Below are positions 49,012 through 57,347 of a stretch of DNA of 64,000 nt, piece by piece. The notes under the pieces were generated by a model that did no database searches, was not told where the DNA came from, and saw nothing but the letters and a program-made list of their open reading frames with translations. Made by a program: the position numbers and the translations under genes. This DNA comes from Methylobacteriaceae bacterium (GTDB lineage: Bacteria; Pseudomonadota; Alphaproteobacteria; Rhizobiales; Beijerinckiaceae), in the NCBI GenBank assembly GCA_947444195.1, contig CANEZL010000019.1, positions 19,539 to 83,538 on the forward strand, read 5' to 3'. Numbering within the stretch: position 1 is the first letter of the stretch; each line of letters opens with the position of its first letter.

Positions 49012-49503
49012 GTGCCGGCGAGGCCCCTCGTCCGCTATCCCGACCCGCGCCTGCGCCGGCCCTGCGCGCCGGTGCAGGCCTTCGACGCGGATCTGCGGGC
49101 GCTGGCGCAGGACCTCACCGACACCCTCGACGCCGCGATGGCCGCCGGCCTCACCGCGGCCCATCTCGGCGTTCCCTTACGCCTCGTGGCGCTGCGGCCC
49201 GAGCCCGGCGGCCCGGCCGCCCTCTACTGCAACCCGGAGATCGTCGAGGCCTCCGCGGAGCAGGCGGAGGGGCGCGAGGGCAGCGTGTCGATGCCCGGCG
49301 TCTCGGAGACGGTGGCCCGCGCGAGCCGCGTCCGGGTGCGCTACCGCGACCTCGACGGGGCGGAGCGCGAGGAGACGGCGGAGGGCTTCCGCGCCGCCTG
49401 CCTCCAGCACGAGATCGACCAGCTCGAGGGCATCTTCTGGATCGAGCGCCTGTCGCGCCTGCGCCGCGAGCGGGCGCTCAAGCGCTACGCGAAGCAGCGC
49501 TGA
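49012..49503 (+). CDS. Peptide deformylase homologue lacking metal ligands
   Basis: 163 residues, GTG start. The deformylase fold is recognisable, but each signature is altered. The first motif reads GLTAAHLGVP (His51 instead of the active-site Gln). The second reads EGSVSMPG (Ser91 where the metal-binding Cys belongs). The third reads QHEIDQLEG (Gln137 instead of the second His; His133 and Glu134 remain). Numbers fit E. coli Def Gln50, Cys90, His132 and His136. The protein should not hold the metal and is probably not an active deformylase. It is likely cotranscribed with the upstream lipoprotein. Confidence 0.82.
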   Translation: MPARPLVRYPDPRLRRPCAPVQAFDADLRALAQDLTDTLDAAMAAGLTAAHLGVPLRLVALRPEPGGPAALYCNPEIVEASAEQAEGREGSVSMPGVSETVARASRVRVRYRDLDGAEREETAEGFRAACLQHEIDQLEGIFWIERLSRLRRERALKRYAKQR

Positions 49504-49513
49504 TCCCGGCTTT

Positions 49514-49607
49514 CCAAAGGGATCATCCCTTTGGCGGGTCCAGGGCAGAGCCCTGGAAGATGCCGGGGCTCTGCCCCGGCGCCCCGCCGAGGGGATGATC
49601 CCCTCGG
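49514..49607. repeat. Four tandem perfect hairpins between convergent genes
   Basis: 49514-49534 CCAAAGGGAT-C-ATCCCTTTGG; 49540-49556 CCAGGGC-AGA-GCCCTGG; 49562-49580 GCCGGGGC-TCT-GCCCCGGC; 49587-49607 CCGAGGGGAT-G-ATCCCCTCGG. Hairpins 1 and 4 share the pattern GGGAT/GGGGAT, suggesting a repeated module. The array fills the gap between the deformylase homologue and the convergent GST gene and is a likely bidirectional terminator. Confidence 0.7.
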
Positions 49608-49617
49608 AACCCCGCAA

Positions 49618-50253
49618 TCAGACCGCGGCCAGCCCCCGCTGCACGGCGGGGCGGGCGAGCACCGCGTCGAGCCAGCGGCGCACGTTGGCGAACCCGGAGA
49701 GGTCGATGCCCTGCTTGCCGTGGAACTTCGCCCAAGGGGCGATGGCGATGTCGGCGATGGAGTAGTCGCCCGCCACGTAGTCGCGGCTCGCGAGCCGCCC
49801 GTCGAGGACACCGTAGAGGCGGCGCGCCTCGGCCTCGAACCGGTCGATGGCGTAGGGGATCTTCTCGGGGGCGTAGATCTTGAAGTGGTGGGTCTGGCCG
49901 AGCATCGGCCCGAAGCCACCGACCTGCCAGAACAGCCACTCGTCCACGGCGACCCGCGCGCGGGCATCCTCCGGATAGAGGCAGCCGGTCTTGCGCCCGA
50001 GATATTGCAGGATCGCACCCGACTCGAACACCGTGATCGGCTCACCCCCCGGCCCGTCGTGGTCGACGATGGCCGGGATCTTGTTGTTGGGCGAGATCTT
50101 CAGGAACTCGGGCGCCGTCTGCTCGCCCTTGCCGATGTTCACGGGCACCACCCGGTAGGGCAGGCCGCATTCCTCCAGCATGATCGGGATCTTCCAGCCG
50201 TTGGGCGTGCTCCAGGTGTGGACGTCGATGGGCTTAGCCTGAACGGCGGCCAT
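49618..50253 (-). CDS. Glutathione S-transferase family protein (YfcG/YghU type)
   Basis: 211 residues. The N-terminal thioredoxin-like domain starts IDVHTWSTPNGWKIPIMLEECGLPY, with NGWK at the position of the active-site Thr/Asn in nu-class GSTs, then NNKIPAIVDHDG and FESGAILQYLG. The C-terminal helical domain (FWQVGGFGPMLGQTHHF; DYVAGDYSIADIAIAPW) is complete. Relatives are glutathione-dependent disulfide reductases. The ATG at 50253 is preferred over a GTG 48 bases upstream. The gene is convergent with the deformylase homologue. Confidence 0.9.
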   Translation of the reverse strand: MAAVQAKPIDVHTWSTPNGWKIPIMLEECGLPYRVVPVNIGKGEQTAPEFLKISPNNKIPAIVDHDGPGGEPITVFESGAILQYLGRKTGCLYPEDARARVAVDEWLFWQVGGFGPMLGQTHHFKIYAPEKIPYAIDRFEAEARRLYGVLDGRLASRDYVAGDYSIADIAIAPWAKFHGKQGIDLSGFANVRRWLDAVLARPAVQRGLAAV

Positions 50254-50546
50254 GGCGGGAGGCTCCGGCTGATCCGCCCGCGCCGCGGGCCGATTCCTCA
50301 AGGATGTGGAGGAGGGCGGTTCGTCTGCAAGGTCGTCGGCGCGGCCGGATCCGGGGGTCGCCGGAATCCCGGCCGCACCGCCACGCTAGCCCGGAACGGC
50401 CGGCCCTCTCAAGCGGACAGGCGCGCGATCGCGCCCGCGCGCCTGTTGGCAGCGCCGGCCGAGGCCTTGCCGCCGCCCGGCATTGCCGCTGTGATGGCGC
50501 CCGCCGGCCGCCGACTCGGGCGGCGGCTCGAAGTTCGGATCGCACG

Positions 50547-50819
50547 ATGCTCAACCGCCTGATCGCCGCCGCCGCCCTGGCCCTGCCGCTCCTCGCAACC
50601 CCGGCCCTCGCCCGGGATCCGGTGAAGGAGCCCGCCAAGGAGTCCGCGGCCGCCGAGAAGGCGCCGAGCGCCGGCCAGGCCGCGGCCCGCGCCCGGCAGA
50701 AGCAGTGCGGCACCGAGTGGCGCGGCCTCACCGACGCGCAGAAGACCGCGCAGGGGCCGAAATGGCCGCAGTTCTGGAGCAAGTGCAACAAGCGCCTGAA
50801 GGGCAACGACAAAGCCTGA
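50547..50819 (+). CDS. Small secreted protein with two cysteines
   Basis: 90 residues. A signal peptide (MLNRLIAAAALALPLLATPALA) leads into a Lys/Ala/Glu-rich linker and a short domain KQCGTEWRGL ... WPQFWSKCNKRLKG. The two cysteines may form a disulfide. Similar small exported proteins are frequent in Hyphomicrobiales, and the pattern is vaguely PsiF-like. Function unknown. The roughly 290 bases upstream hold no gene. Confidence 0.65.
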   Translation: MLNRLIAAAALALPLLATPALARDPVKEPAKESAAAEKAPSAGQAAARARQKQCGTEWRGLTDAQKTAQGPKWPQFWSKCNKRLKGNDKA

Positions 50820-50926
50820 GGCGGCCCGCAACCGATCCGGGCCTCGAGGGTTTGCCCGGCGGGCGTCGGGGCCGTGCCCCGCGGGGCCACAGGGCTGTGC
50901 CCGGCCGGGCTTGGGGACGAGGGCGG

Positions 50927-51397
50927 ATGAACGAGCGGCGGGCGCTTCAGCGCGTGGTGGCGATCGTCGCGGCGCTGCCCGTCGCGGCCGGCCTCTACGG
51001 GGTCCTGTTCGGCGTGAACGGGCTCGCGCCCGGGGTCGCCAACGTCTCCATCGACAGCCATTTCCGCTACCTGTCGGGCCTGCTCACCGGGATCGGCGTG
51101 CTGTTCTGGACCTGCGTGCCGGGGATCGAGGGCAAGGCGGGGCTGTTCCGCTTCCTCACCCTCGTGGTGGTGCTGGGGGGCCTCGCCCGGCTCCTCGGCC
51201 TCTACCTCACCGGCATCCCCTCGCTGACCATGCTCGGGGCCCTGGTGGTCGAACTCGTCCTCACCCCGCTGCTCTGCATGTGGCAGGCGCGGATCGCCGC
51301 GCAGGGACCGCCCGACGCGCAGGGGCTGCGCCACGCGCAGGGGCTGCGCCACGCGCAGGGGCCGGCGCGCGCGGCGCCGGCGCCGCGCGATGGCTGA
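50927..51397 (+). CDS. DUF4345-like membrane protein with C-terminal repeat tail
   Basis: 156 residues, four predicted helices (VVAIVAALPVAAGLYGVLFG; YLSGLLTGIGVLFWTCVPG; FLTLVVVLGGLARLLGLYLTG; MLGALVVELVLTPLLCMW). This fits DUF4345. The tail carries an 18-base tandem repeat (QGLRHA units). The ATG of the FUSC gene lies inside its last codons (8-base overlap), so it is the first gene of the efflux operon. Function unknown. Confidence 0.7.
   Translation: MNERRALQRVVAIVAALPVAAGLYGVLFGVNGLAPGVANVSIDSHFRYLSGLLTGIGVLFWTCVPGIEGKAGLFRFLTLVVVLGGLARLLGLYLTGIPSLTMLGALVVELVLTPLLCMWQARIAAQGPPDAQGLRHAQGLRHAQGPARAAPAPRDG
51315..51362 (+). repeat. 18-bp in-frame tandem repeat
   Basis: Unit ACGCGCAGGGGCTGCGCC occurs twice exactly, plus about 12 more bases, in the 3' end of the DUF4345-like gene. 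It codes for repeated HAQGLR. Since 18 is a multiple of three, copy-number change would not shift the frame. Confidence 0.75.
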
Positions 51398-53435
51398 GAC
51401 GGCGCTGCCCGGCGAATCGCGCCTCGACCGGCTCCTGGCCTGGATCGACGGCCGGCTCCCGAAGCCCGCCGCCTGGGCCTTCGCCCTGCGCATCTGGATC
51501 GCGATGACGGTGGCGCTCTACATCGCCTTCTGGCTCCAGCTCGACAGCGCCTCCTCGGCCGCCACCGGCGTCGCGATCCTCGCCCAGCCCAAGCGCGGCC
51601 AGGCGATCTCCAAGGCCGCCTACCGCCTGCTCGGCACCCTGGTCGGCGGCGCCGTGGCGCTCGTGTTCATCGCCCTGTTCGGACAGGACCGGGTGGCGAT
51701 GCTCGTGGCCTTCGCGGTCTGGCTGGGGCTGTGCGTGTTCGTGGCGCAGTACCTCCAGGACACCCGCGCCTACGGGGCCATGCTCTCGGGCTACACGGTG
51801 GCCATCATCGCCATCGCCCATCTCGATTCGCCGGCCAACGGCTTCGACGCCGCGGTGGGGCGGCTCGCCGCCATCACGGTCGCCGTCGTCGTCATCACCT
51901 TCGTCAACGACGCGCTCGCCTCGCCGAGCACGTGGAGCGCGCTGCGCCCGCAGCTCGCCGAGGCCCACGCGGCCGTGCGGGATTTCGCCCGCGCCGCCTT
52001 CGCGGAGGGCGACCCCGGCGATCTCCGCGCGGCCGGGCTGATCGGCCGGATCGCGCCGATGCGGGCCGATGCCGGCGCCATCGCGGGCGAACTCGACGAC
52101 GGGCCGAACCGGGCGGCGGGCGCCCGCAGCGCCATCGCCGCCCTCTACGCCATGGTGGCCGCCGCCCGCGTGGTGGCCCGGGCCGCCGCCCGACTCCCCG
52201 CACCGGGCCCGGCCGCCGCCGAGGCCCTCGCCCTCTGCCGCGCGGTCGCGTCGCGGGACCGCGCGGAGGGGGATATCGGCACCGATCCGGCAGCCCTCGA
52301 CGCCCGGGCCGCCCGCCTGCGCGATCTCGTGGACGGGGCGGTCCGGGACGGCACGCGCCCCGTCGACGAGGTGGCTCTCCTCCAGCGCGCCCTCGATTTC
52401 GTGGAGGCCGCCGCCTTCGCCGCGGACGGCATGCGGGCGCTCGGCGAAGGGCAACGGCCGCGGCGGGACGTGGCCCTGCCCACCCACCGGGACTTCCCCG
52501 TGGCCCTGCGCGGCGCCCTGCGGGTGGTCATCGCCTTCGGCATCAGCGCGGGCGTGTTCGTGCTCGCGGGCCTGCCGCAGGCCTCCTTCGCCCTGGTCCA
52601 GGTCGCCGCCACCTGCGCGCTCTCCTCGGTGACGCCGGACCCGCGCAAGTTCGCGCTGGGCGTGCTGATGGGGATGCCCCTCGCCGGCCTCATCGCCGGC
52701 ATCGTGCTGTTCGGCTTCCTCGACGGCTACCAGGGCTTTCCCCTGCTCGTGATCGCCATGGCGCCCCCCGTCTTCCTGGGCTGCCTGCTCTCGCTCAACC
52801 CGTCCACCTTCACGGTGGGCTTCATCACCCTGGTCTTCTTCCCCGTGCTGATGGCGCCCTCGAACCCGCAGGGCTACGATCCCGAGACCTTCCTGCTGAA
52901 CTGGCTGCTCGTGGTGGTGGCCGCCGTGCTCCTCTACCTCGCCGTGCGCCTCGTCCTGCCGGTGGGCCGCGCCCGGCACCGGGCCTTCGCCCTCGATTCG
53001 GCCCGGCGCGACCTCGCCGAGGCCCTGGCCGGCGACGGGGGCGACGCCACCACGCGCACCAGCCTCAATGCCGACCGCCTGTTCCAGTTCTCCGGCTACG
53101 GTTCCGGCAGCGGGGCCGCCCGCCGCGCCGCCCTCGGCCACGCCTTCGCCCTGGCCCAGATCGAGGCGGCGGCCGCCCGCGCCCACGCGCAGATGCCGCT
53201 GCTGCGGGAGGCCGAGCCCCTGCGCCCGGTGGTCGCCCGCGCCCGGGCGGCCCTGGCGGTGGGCCATCCCGGGCGCCTGGAAGCGGCCGCGCGCGACCTC
53301 GTGCGCGCGGCGGCCGGGGAGGCGCGCCCGATCCGCCTGCGGGCGGCCCAGGCCGCCACCGACCTCGCCACCGCCGCCCGCGTCGCCGGCCGGCACCGGC
53401 GCTTCCTGCGCCGCCTCGCCGTGGCGCCGTTCTGA
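51390..53435 (+). CDS. FUSC-family (AaeB-like) membrane component of efflux pump
   Basis: 681 residues of the fusaric-acid-resistance family. Two groups of membrane helices (residues about 30-175 and 370-520) flank soluble regions. Motifs include FALRIWIAMTVALYIAFWLQLD, AILAQPKRGQAISKAAYRLLGTLVGG and LRGALRVVIAFGISAGVFVL. It is predicted to export aromatic acids or similar compounds with the adjacent HlyD protein. The order DUF4345, FUSC, DUF1656, HlyD parallels aaeXAB of E. coli. No regulator gene is in the cluster. Confidence 0.88.
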   Translation: MAETALPGESRLDRLLAWIDGRLPKPAAWAFALRIWIAMTVALYIAFWLQLDSASSAATGVAILAQPKRGQAISKAAYRLLGTLVGGAVALVFIALFGQDRVAMLVAFAVWLGLCVFVAQYLQDTRAYGAMLSGYTVAIIAIAHLDSPANGFDAAVGRLAAITVAVVVITFVNDALASPSTWSALRPQLAEAHAAVRDFARAAFAEGDPGDLRAAGLIGRIAPMRADAGAIAGELDDGPNRAAGARSAIAALYAMVAAARVVARAAARLPAPGPAAAEALALCRAVASRDRAEGDIGTDPAALDARAARLRDLVDGAVRDGTRPVDEVALLQRALDFVEAAAFAADGMRALGEGQRPRRDVALPTHRDFPVALRGALRVVIAFGISAGVFVLAGLPQASFALVQVAATCALSSVTPDPRKFALGVLMGMPLAGLIAGIVLFGFLDGYQGFPLLVIAMAPPVFLGCLLSLNPSTFTVGFITLVFFPVLMAPSNPQGYDPETFLLNWLLVVVAAVLLYLAVRLVLPVGRARHRAFALDSARRDLAEALAGDGGDATTRTSLNADRLFQFSGYGSGSGAARRAALGHAFALAQIEAAAARAHAQMPLLREAEPLRPVVARARAALAVGHPGRLEAAARDLVRAAAGEARPIRLRAAQAATDLATAARVAGRHRRFLRRLAVAPF

Positions 53436-53445
53436 GGATCCGCCG

Positions 53446-53640
53446 ATGCACACGGACATCCAGATCGGCGGGGTCTTCGTCTCCCCCTTCGTCGCCTACG
53501 CGCTCGCCGCCTTCGCGATCCTGCTCGTGCTGCGCCGGCTGTTCAGCCGGCTCCGGTTCGGCCGCTACGTCGCCAATCCGCCGCTCGCCGAGGCGGGGAT
53601 CTATGTCTGCCTCCTCGCCCTCCTCATCGTGATGCTGTGA
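53446..53640 (+). CDS. DUF1656 small membrane protein (AaeX-like)
   Basis: 64 residues with two helices (FVSPFVAYALAAFAILLVLRRLF; AGIYVCLLALLIVML). DUF1656 proteins regularly lie between the FUSC and HlyD genes of aromatic acid efflux operons. GAGGATCCGCCG precedes the ATG. Its TGA overlaps the ATG of the HlyD gene by one base, so translation is coupled. Confidence 0.88.
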   Translation: MHTDIQIGGVFVSPFVAYALAAFAILLVLRRLFSRLRFGRYVANPPLAEAGIYVCLLALLIVML

Positions 53641-54644
53641 TGCCCGAGCCGGACGACACCCGAGCCCCAGCGGAGGCGCAGGCCCTTGAGGAGGACCGCG
53701 CGTTCGCCCGCGCCCGGCGGCGGCGGCGCACGGCGCGGCTCCTGCGGCTCGCCGCCACCGGGCTGATCCTGCTGCTGGCGCTCGGCGCGGCGGCGATCGT
53801 CTGGCGCTACTACGTCGTCGCCCCCTGGACCCGCGACGGGCGGGTGCGCGTGCAGGTGGCCGGGGTCGCGCCGCAGGTCTCCGGCCAGATCGTCGCCCTC
53901 AAGGTCGGCGACAACCAGCCGGTGAAGCAGGGCGACGTGCTCTACGTGATCGACCCGTTCGACTTCGAGGTGGCGGTCGCCCAGGCCGAGGCCGAGGTGA
54001 AGAACCGCGAGGCCGACCTCCAGGTGAAGAACGCGCAATCGGCCCGCCGTCAGGCGCTCTCCACCGTGTCGACCTCGGTGGAGGAGAAGCAGCAATATGC
54101 CGGCACGGCCAAGATCGCCGAGGCCGCCCTGGAGACGGCCAAGGCGCAGCTCTCGCAGGCCCGGACCAACCTCAAGCGCACGGAGGTGCGTGCCCCCGTG
54201 AACGGGCGCGTCACCAACCTGCTCCTGCGCACCGGCGACTACGCGCAGACCGGGACCGTCAACGTCCGGGTGATCGACACCGATTCCTTCTGGGTCGACG
54301 GCTATTTCGAGGAGACCAAGCTCGCCGGCATCAAGGTGGACGACCCGGCCGAGATGGCCCTGATGGGCTTCGACGCGCCGCTGCGCGGGCGGGTGGAGAG
54401 CATCACGCTCGGCATCGCCACCGCCAACGCCGCGCCGAGCACGCAGGGCCTGCCCAATGTCGACCCGGTCTATACCTGGGTGCGCCTCGCCCAGCGCGTG
54501 CCCGTGCGCATCCGCATCGAGCAGGTGCCCGAGAACGTGCCGCTGGTGGCGGGCATGACCGCGACCGTGGTGGTGAACGGGGGCCGGGGGCCGGAACCGG
54601 GCTGGCTCGCCCGCCTGCGCCGCGCCCTCACCGGCGGCCCCTGA
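53640..54644 (+). CDS. HlyD-family periplasmic adaptor of efflux pump (AaeA-like)
   Basis: 334 residues. One anchor helix (residues about 34-56) leads into the lipoyl-like half-motifs VRVQVAGVAPQVSGQIVALKVGDNQPVKQGD and RTNLKRTEVRAPVNGRVTNLL. These are separated by a coiled-coil hairpin rich in Ala/Glu/Lys. It links the FUSC inner-membrane protein to an outer-membrane channel. The ATG at 53640 overlaps the previous stop; a GTG one codon earlier is possible. Confidence 0.92.
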   Translation: MPEPDDTRAPAEAQALEEDRAFARARRRRRTARLLRLAATGLILLLALGAAAIVWRYYVVAPWTRDGRVRVQVAGVAPQVSGQIVALKVGDNQPVKQGDVLYVIDPFDFEVAVAQAEAEVKNREADLQVKNAQSARRQALSTVSTSVEEKQQYAGTAKIAEAALETAKAQLSQARTNLKRTEVRAPVNGRVTNLLLRTGDYAQTGTVNVRVIDTDSFWVDGYFEETKLAGIKVDDPAEMALMGFDAPLRGRVESITLGIATANAAPSTQGLPNVDPVYTWVRLAQRVPVRIRIEQVPENVPLVAGMTATVVVNGGRGPEPGWLARLRRALTGGP

Positions 54645-54868
54645 GGGCGGGGCGGAGCCAAGTGCCTGATGCCGCTCGGATACCGCGCGGCGATGATCGA
54701 ACCCGGACACGAGACCGGGAGCCGGCGCATTTTCCGGGTTGACGCCGGACGAATACAGGCACACTCTCCACGGGTGCTTCGCGAAGGGAAGCACATCGGG
54801 CCGCAAGCCCTCGTCTCGGACGCGATGTCCGCCACGAAGACTTGCGGTCGAGGCTGAAGGAGACAGGA

Positions 54869-54931
54869 ATGACTCCACCCCAGCAGCACGCCGCCTCGAT
54901 CACTTCCGGACCGGTCCGGCCGGAAGCCTAG
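54869..54931 (+). CDS. Possible 20-residue peptide with strong ribosome-binding site
   Basis: MTPPQQHAASITSGPVRPEA, preceded by GAAGGAGACAGGAATG, a good Shine-Dalgarno seven to nine bases before the ATG. TTGACG at 54739-54744 could be a -35 element, though no good -10 was found. It is not similar to PqqA. No gene follows in the same direction, so it is not an obvious leader. It could be chance. Confidence 0.25.
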   Translation: MTPPQQHAASITSGPVRPEA

Positions 54932-55173
54932 CGGCACTTCAACGCGGACAACCCGGCGGAGACGACTCCAGGGGCGCAGAAGCGGCCGTACGGCACGACT
55001 TCGAACACGCGAAATGCCCCATCTCGAGCCGTCTCCGGCGCGGTTCTATCAGTGGAACCAGGGATTACCGACCATCGCGAAGGTGCCGAGCGCTCGCCGA
55101 CAGCCCTGCAGGCTGCGTGCGGGCCGAACCCATGTCCGCTCTCGGGCGACACATGGACAGGCGCAGGCGTCTC

Positions 55174-55356
55174 CGCGCTCTCCCTCCCCCCTCTGCGGGG
55201 GAGGGTGGCCCCTGCGTCGGCAGGGGTCGGGAGAGGGGTGCGACGGTGCAGGACCCCGCGCGGCATCGACGCCGGGCCTCTCTCGGCAGCCGGGCTCCCC
55301 TCTCCCGCCTCGCTGCGCTCGGCACCCTCCCCCGCAGAGGGGGGAGGGAGAGCGCG
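55174..55356 (-). repeat. Dispersed palindromic element, copy 2, with 34-bp inverted repeat
   Basis: Positions 55174-55207 and 55323-55356 are perfect reverse complements (34 bases, CGCGCTCTCCCTCCCCCCTC... ). They enclose about 115 bases. Read on the minus strand, the interior has the same landmarks in the same order as 10301-10460 (GCGGGAGAGGGGAGCC, GGCCCGGCGTCGATGCCG, GACGCAGGGGCCA). It has no coding capacity. Confidence 0.7.
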
Positions 55357-55488
55357 GGGACGACCGCCCGAGATGTGTGGATACGGCAGCCTGCTCGGGA
55401 GAAGAGGCCCGGCCCTTTCGACGAGGAGCCGAACCACCCCGAGCGGATCCGCAGACCGACAGGCCTTCACCCCCGCAGGGCTGGCAGC

Positions 55489-56961
55489 CTACTCGATCCC
55501 GAGCTTCGCCTTCAGCAGCGCGTTGACCGCGGCCGGGTTGGCCTTGCCGCCGGTGGCCTTCATGGTCTGGCCGACGAACCAGCCGAGCAGCGTCGGCTTC
55601 TCCTTGGCCTGGGCGACCTTGTCCGGGTTCTGGGCGATGATCTGGTCCACCGCCGTCTCGATGGCACCGGTATCGGTCACCTGTTTCATGCCGCGGGCCT
55701 CGACCACCGCGTGCGGGTCGCCGCCCTCGCTCCAGACGATCTCGAACAGGTCCTTGGCGATCTTGCCCGAGATCGTGCCCGCGCCGATGAGGTCGATGAT
55801 GCTGCCCAGTTGGCCGGCCGAGACCGGGCTCGCCTCGATGTTCAGGCCCTCCTTGTTCAGGCGCCCGAACAGCTCGTTGATCACCCAGTTGGCCGCGGCC
55901 TTCCCGTCGCGGCCCCGGGCCACCGCCTCGTAGTAGTCGGCGGAGGACCGCTCGGCGACCAGCACGCCGGCATCGTAGGCGCTGAGGCCGAAATCGGCGA
56001 CGAAGCGGGCCTTCTTGGCGTCCGGCAGTTCCGGCAGGCCGGCGGCGAGCCCGTCCACGTAGGCCTGGTCGAATTCGAGCGGCAGCAGGTCGGGATCGGG
56101 GAAGTAGCGGTAGTCGTGCGCCTCCTCCTTCGAGCGCATGGAGCGCGTCTCGCCCTTGCCCGGGTCGAACAGGCGCGTCTCCTGGGAGATGCTGCCGCCG
56201 TCCTCGATGATCGCGATCTGGCGCCTGGCCTCGGTCTCGATGGCCTGGCCGATGAAGCGGATCGAGTTGACGTTCTTGATCTCGCAGCGGGTGCCGAGCG
56301 GATCGCCGGGGCGGCGCACGGAGACGTTGACGTCGGCGCGGAGACTGCCCTTCTCCATGTCGCCGTCGCAGGTGCCGAGATAGCGCAGGATGGTGCGCAG
56401 CTTCGTCACGTAGGCCTTGGCCTCCTCCGACGAGCGCAGATCGGGGCGCGAGACGATCTCCATCAAGGCGACGCCCGAGCGGTTGAGGTCGACGAAGCTG
56501 AGGTTCGGCGCCTGGTCGTGCAGGGACTTGCCCGCATCCTGCTCGAGATGCAGGCGCTCGATGCCCACCGTGATCGCCTCGCCGTCGGGCAGATCGACCA
56601 GCACCTCGCCCGCGCCGACGATGGGGTCCTTGTACTGGGAGATCTGGTAGCCCTGCGGCAGGTCCGGGTAGAAGTAGTTCTTCCGGTCGAAGACCGAGCG
56701 CAGGTTGATCTGCGCCTTGAGCCCCAGGCCGGTGCGCACGGCCTGGGCGACGCATTCGGCGTTGATGACGGGCAGCATGCCGGGCATCGCCGCGTCGACC
56801 AGGGAGACGTTGTCGTTCGGCTCGGCGCCGAAGGCGGTGGAGGCGCCGGAGAACAGCTTCGAGCGGCTGGTGACCTGGGCGTGGATCTCCATGCCGATCA
56901 CGACCTCCCAGTCGTGCAGGCCGCCCTTGATCAGCTTCTTCGGGTTCACGGGTGCGTTCAT
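55489..56961 (-). CDS. gatB: Aspartyl/glutamyl-tRNA amidotransferase subunit B
   Basis: 490 residues. It binds the misacylated tRNA and carries out the kinase/transamidation steps that make Gln-tRNA(Gln) or Asn-tRNA(Asn). Recognisable blocks: [58 protein letters not shown] and [14 protein letters not shown]. The C-terminal YqeY-like domain ends [16 protein letters not shown]. It lies downstream of gatA with one small gene between. Its presence with class I LysRS fits alphaproteobacteria lacking GlnRS. Confidence 0.96.
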   Translation of the reverse strand: MNAPVNPKKLIKGGLHDWEVVIGMEIHAQVTSRSKLFSGASTAFGAEPNDNVSLVDAAMPGMLPVINAECVAQAVRTGLGLKAQINLRSVFDRKNYFYPDLPQGYQISQYKDPIVGAGEVLVDLPDGEAITVGIERLHLEQDAGKSLHDQAPNLSFVDLNRSGVALMEIVSRPDLRSSEEAKAYVTKLRTILRYLGTCDGDMEKGSLRADVNVSVRRPGDPLGTRCEIKNVNSIRFIGQAIETEARRQIAIIEDGGSISQETRLFDPGKGETRSMRSKEEAHDYRYFPDPDLLPLEFDQAYVDGLAAGLPELPDAKKARFVADFGLSAYDAGVLVAERSSADYYEAVARGRDGKAAANWVINELFGRLNKEGLNIEASPVSAGQLGSIIDLIGAGTISGKIAKDLFEIVWSEGGDPHAVVEARGMKQVTDTGAIETAVDQIIAQNPDKVAQAKEKPTLLGWFVGQTMKATGGKANPAAVNALLKAKLGIE

Positions 56962-57047
56962 GGCCGTCCGGTCTTCGGGAGGGGCTCGATCACCCGCCTG
57001 GGCGAGAGCCGGTCTTCGGGTCAGTTAGGAGGCGCGTCCCGCGCCGG

Positions 57048-57347
57048 TCAAGCGCGGCCCCGGAGCGCGCGGCGGGCCGAGAAGCCGAGGATCGCCCAGA
57101 GGAGGGCCGCGATCGTCCGCACGGGGAAGAAGGTCGGCCCGTCATGGCTGACCGGGGCCGGCCAGGGGATCCCGAGCGCCCCGATCGCCCAGGACGTCAG
57201 CACCGACACCGCCAGCGCGATGATGGCCGCGATGAAGACCTTGCCGAACTGGCTCGCCGTCCAGCCGAGCCAGAGCGCGAGCGCGATCAGGACCGGGTCG
57301 AAGGCCGCCCAGATCCAGACGGTCCAGGGATAGAAGGGGACGGTCAT
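57048..57347 (-). CDS. Small membrane protein between gatA and gatB
   Basis: 99 residues with three predicted helices ([59 protein letters not shown]). No family recognised. Its ATG overlaps the gatA stop (ATGA), so it is translationally coupled to gatA. It ends 86 bases before gatB. The coupling suggests a real gene in the operon, but a link with amidotransferase function is not evident. Confidence 0.65.
   Translation of the reverse strand: MTVPFYPWTVWIWAAFDPVLIALALWLGWTASQFGKVFIAAIIALAVSVLTSWAIGALGIPWPAPVSHDGPTFFPVRTIAALLWAILGFSARRALRGRA

Larger units (their letters stand above)
54645..55488. other. Gene-poor region between efflux operon and gatB
   Basis: 844 bases. It contains a possible 20-codon gene (54869-54931) and a dispersed palindromic element with a 34-bp perfect inverted repeat (55174-55356). 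No larger gene has credible support on either strand. The rest shows nothing recognisable. Confidence 0.6.

Noticed and set aside
54869..54931. The 20-residue peptide as pqqA
   Set aside because: It lacks the conserved Glu-x3-Tyr core of PqqA and no pqq genes follow.
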